A DNA stretch of 34,504 nucleotides, taken from assembly GCA_025937115.1 (NCBI GenBank), contig JAICSB010000001.1:1-34504 (forward strand), in the 5' to 3' direction. This stretch comes from Pseudonocardiaceae bacterium. Lineage in GTDB: Bacteria; Actinomycetota; Actinomycetes; Mycobacteriales; Pseudonocardiaceae. Positions 32,907-34,504 of this stretch are shown here, in pieces. The first letter of the stretch is position 1. Each line of letters opens with the position of its first letter. The notes below the pieces were generated by a model that made no database searches, was not told where the DNA came from, and was given only the letters and a program-made list of their open reading frames with translations. The translations under genes were made by a program, and so were the position numbers.

Positions 32907-33636
32907 TTCCGGATGGCGGCTCGGCCCGATCGAGCAGAATGAGTACGTTGTCACGGAGCTGGTTGAGGTTTGCGCCCAGCTTGACGAGCACTTGGGCAGC
33001 CAGGCCCTCATCCTCGCGGATCATGCCGAGTAGGACGTGTTCGGTGCCGAGGAAGTTGTGGCCTAGCCGCAGGGCTTCGCGCAGCGCCAGCTCCAGCACC
33101 TTTTTGGCCTGCGGCGTGAACGGTATGTGACCTCGCGGAGTCGCCTCACCGCAACCGACTGTCTCCTCGACCTCGGTGCGGACAGCATTCAGCGTGACGC
33201 CAGCCTGCTGGAGAGCTTGCCCAGCGACGCCCCCACCTTCGGCAAGCAGACCTAGCAGAAGGTGCTCAGTGCCCATGTAGTCATGGCGCAACGTCCGGGC
33301 CTCCTCCTGGCCGAGCACAACGGCCTGTCGCGCTCGGGAGGTGAACCGCTTGAACGCATGCCCCTTGGCGGCCTCGACACCGCTGACGAATTTGCCGATG
33401 AATGAGCGCAGCGCGGAATGACGCTGCTGGGCCGCCTGCTTGCTGACGCCGAGCGCGGCGCCGATCTGGGACCACGAGCACCCGACGGACCGGGCTTGCT
33501 GGACGAAGTGGTCGAGCAGCTTCTCCCCGACGTCGGCCAACTCCTGTTGCCGGCGCGCCGCTCCGGCCAGCAAGTCAAGCGGGTCAAGGCTCTGCGTTTG
33601 AGCCCGAGTCTGGCTGATGAGTTCGTCGAGCGTCAT
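32899..33636 (-). CDS. HTH protein with two Clp N-terminal repeats, no ATPase domain
   Basis: 245 residues. The N-terminal third carries a helix-turn-helix (SWSQIGAALGVSKQAAQQRH, about 54-73). The rest is two Clp_N repeats, FTSRARQAVVLGQEEARTL...HDYMGTEHLLLGLL and FTPQAKKVLELALREALRL...HNFLGTEHVLLGMI, as in ClpC/ClpA N-domains. There is no Walker motif, so it is not a chaperone itself. DNA binding combined with a Clp-type adaptor domain suggests a regulator whose activity or stability is linked to the Clp system; this is inference. Two copies of an inverted repeat lie just upstream of its start. Its ATG lies next to the first operator, so the transcript may be leaderless. The 3' end is convergent with the iron-sulfur gene. 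Confidence 0.85.
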   Translation of the reverse strand: MTLDELISQTRAQTQSLDPLDLLAGAARRQQELADVGEKLLDHFVQQARSVGCSWSQIGAALGVSKQAAQQRHSALRSFIGKFVSGVEAAKGHAFKRFTSRARQAVVLGQEEARTLRHDYMGTEHLLLGLLAEGGGVAGQALQQAGVTLNAVRTEVEETVGCGEATPRGHIPFTPQAKKVLELALREALRLGHNFLGTEHVLLGMIREDEGLAAQVLVKLGANLNQLRDNVLILLDRAEPPSGTE

Positions 33637-33685
33637 GCGTCAACTATCACTTGACGCGGGCCGTCTCGTCAAGGGCTGGTTGACG
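33637..33685 (-). promoter_or_regulatory. Tandem inverted-repeat operators and promoter of the HTH/Clp-N gene
   Basis: CGTCAA-N7-TTGACG occurs twice: at 33638-33656 (extended to 7-bp arms, 33637-33657) and 33667-33685, with centres 29 bases apart. In the gene direction, one arm of the distal site supplies a -35 (TTGACG), and 18 bases later GATAGT, in the spacer of the proximal site, fits a -10. The start codon follows directly. Autorepression by the gene's own HTH protein is the simplest reading. Confidence 0.6.
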
Positions 33686-33691
33686 CTCCGG

Positions 33692-34273
33692 TCAGCGATG
33701 GGTGTCGACGCGCTGGAAATTGAGGTACGCCCTCGACGGGGTGGGCCCGCGCTGCCCTTGGTAGCGGGAGCCCACGCCGGCACTGCCGTAGGGATGCTCG
33801 GCGGGGCTGGACAGCCGGAACAGGCACAGCTGCCCGATCTTCATTCCGGGCCACAGCGTGATCGGCAGGTTCGCCACATTCGACAGCTCCAGAGTGATGT
33901 GACCGCTGAAACCGGGATCGATGAAGCCAGCCGTGGAGTGGGTCAGCAACCCGAGACGGCCCAGGCTCGACTTGCCTTCAAGCCGCCCGGCCAGATCGTC
34001 AGGCAAGGTGATCTGCTCGAACGTCGACCCGAGCACGAACTCGCCGGGATGAAGCACGAAGGGCTCGTCACCCTGCGGCTCCACCAGTGAGGTCAGCTCG
34101 TCCTGCTGCAACGACGGGTCGATGTGGGTGTACTTGGTGTTGACGAACACGCGGAAGTAGCGGTCCAGCCGGACGTCGATGCTGGAGGGCTGGAGCAACT
34201 TCATGTCGAACGGCTCGATACCCAGGCGTCCAGCATCGATCTCGGCCCGCAGATCCCGATCGGACAGCAACAC
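33692..34273 (-). CDS. dcd: dCTP deaminase
   Basis: 193 residues, normal length. [17 protein letters not shown] and [12 protein letters not shown] at the N-terminus, [31 protein letters not shown] as the nucleotide-binding and catalytic core (Ser, Arg and Glu), and a [15 protein letters not shown] tail. It deaminates dCTP to dUTP. The M. tuberculosis homologue Rv0321 is bifunctional and goes on to dUMP, which may hold here too. Standard housekeeping gene on the right flank, 55 bases upstream of the HTH/Clp-N gene on the same strand. Confidence 0.97.
   Translation of the reverse strand: MLLSDRDLRAEIDAGRLGIEPFDMKLLQPSSIDVRLDRYFRVFVNTKYTHIDPSLQQDELTSLVEPQGDEPFVLHPGEFVLGSTFEQITLPDDLAGRLEGKSSLGRLGLLTHSTAGFIDPGFSGHITLELSNVANLPITLWPGMKIGQLCLFRLSSPAEHPYGSAGVGSRYQGQRGPTPSRAYLNFQRVDTHR

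Positions 34274-34504
<231 letters not shown>

Overview
The window is high-GC DNA from a filamentous-type actinomycete. The evidence is strong G/C at third codon positions, GTG starts with 4-base GTGA overlaps, a SARP regulator, occasional TTA leucine codons in regulatory and secondary-metabolism genes, and an actinobacterial housekeeping flank (Rv0338c-like iron-sulfur reductase, dcd). A member of the Pseudonocardiales or a near relative is my best guess, but the sequence alone does not fix the genus. The last ~105 bases (33 consecutive G, then G/A-rich low-complexity sequence) look like a contig-end artefact.

Layout. 1-330: a frameshifted remnant of a P-loop kinase-like gene. 540-3590: a large SARP/NB-ARC/TPR regulator. 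3557-7869: a fatty-acyl modification locus (two cyclopropane-synthase-type methyltransferases, an FAD oxidoreductase and a DUF1365 protein). 16750 down to 7883, minus strand: one long gene train with flavoprotein, ACP, ketosynthase, chain-length-factor-like partner, ECF sigma factor, MFS exporter, cytochrome P450, methyltransferase and thioesterase. 17046-22401, plus strand: a divergent train with ketoreductase, two hotdog dehydratases, fused acetyl-CoA carboxyltransferase (AccD-AccA), biotin carrier protein and biotin carboxylase. 25046 down to 22561: TetR regulator, PaaI-type thioesterase and a Y-family DNA polymerase. 25146-30435: two KASIII-like/SnoaL-like modules in opposite orientation, the minus-strand one carrying UbiX and UbiD between its KASIII and SnoaL genes. 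30668-34273: iron-sulfur reductase, HTH/Clp-N protein and dCTP deaminase, which read as chromosomal flank.

How the genes may work together (inference). The KS/CLF pair, ACP, ketoreductase and dehydratase pair form a reducing type II polyketide synthase with no enoyl reductase in the window, which should build a conjugated polyene chain on the ACP. A dedicated four-component acetyl-CoA carboxylase would supply malonyl-CoA. The two KASIII-like proteins have Cys-His-Asp residues in place of the condensing Cys-His-Asn, as in CerJ-type acyltransferases, so they probably transfer or release acyl groups rather than start chains. UbiX makes prenylated FMN for UbiD, which could decarboxylate an alpha,beta-unsaturated (polyenoic or aromatic) acid. 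The P450, flavoprotein, methyltransferase and SnoaL-like proteins would tailor the product, and the MFS protein would export it. I do not recognise this gene combination as a described pathway.

Regulation visible in the sequence: a tandem array of 11-bp-spaced TG-containing heptads in the divergent FAD/FabG promoter region, as expected for a SARP target; TTA codons in the SARP, P450, MFS, AccB and one KASIII gene; inverted-repeat elements upstream of the MFS gene, between KASIII-2 and the iron-sulfur gene, and in two copies in front of the HTH/Clp-N gene.
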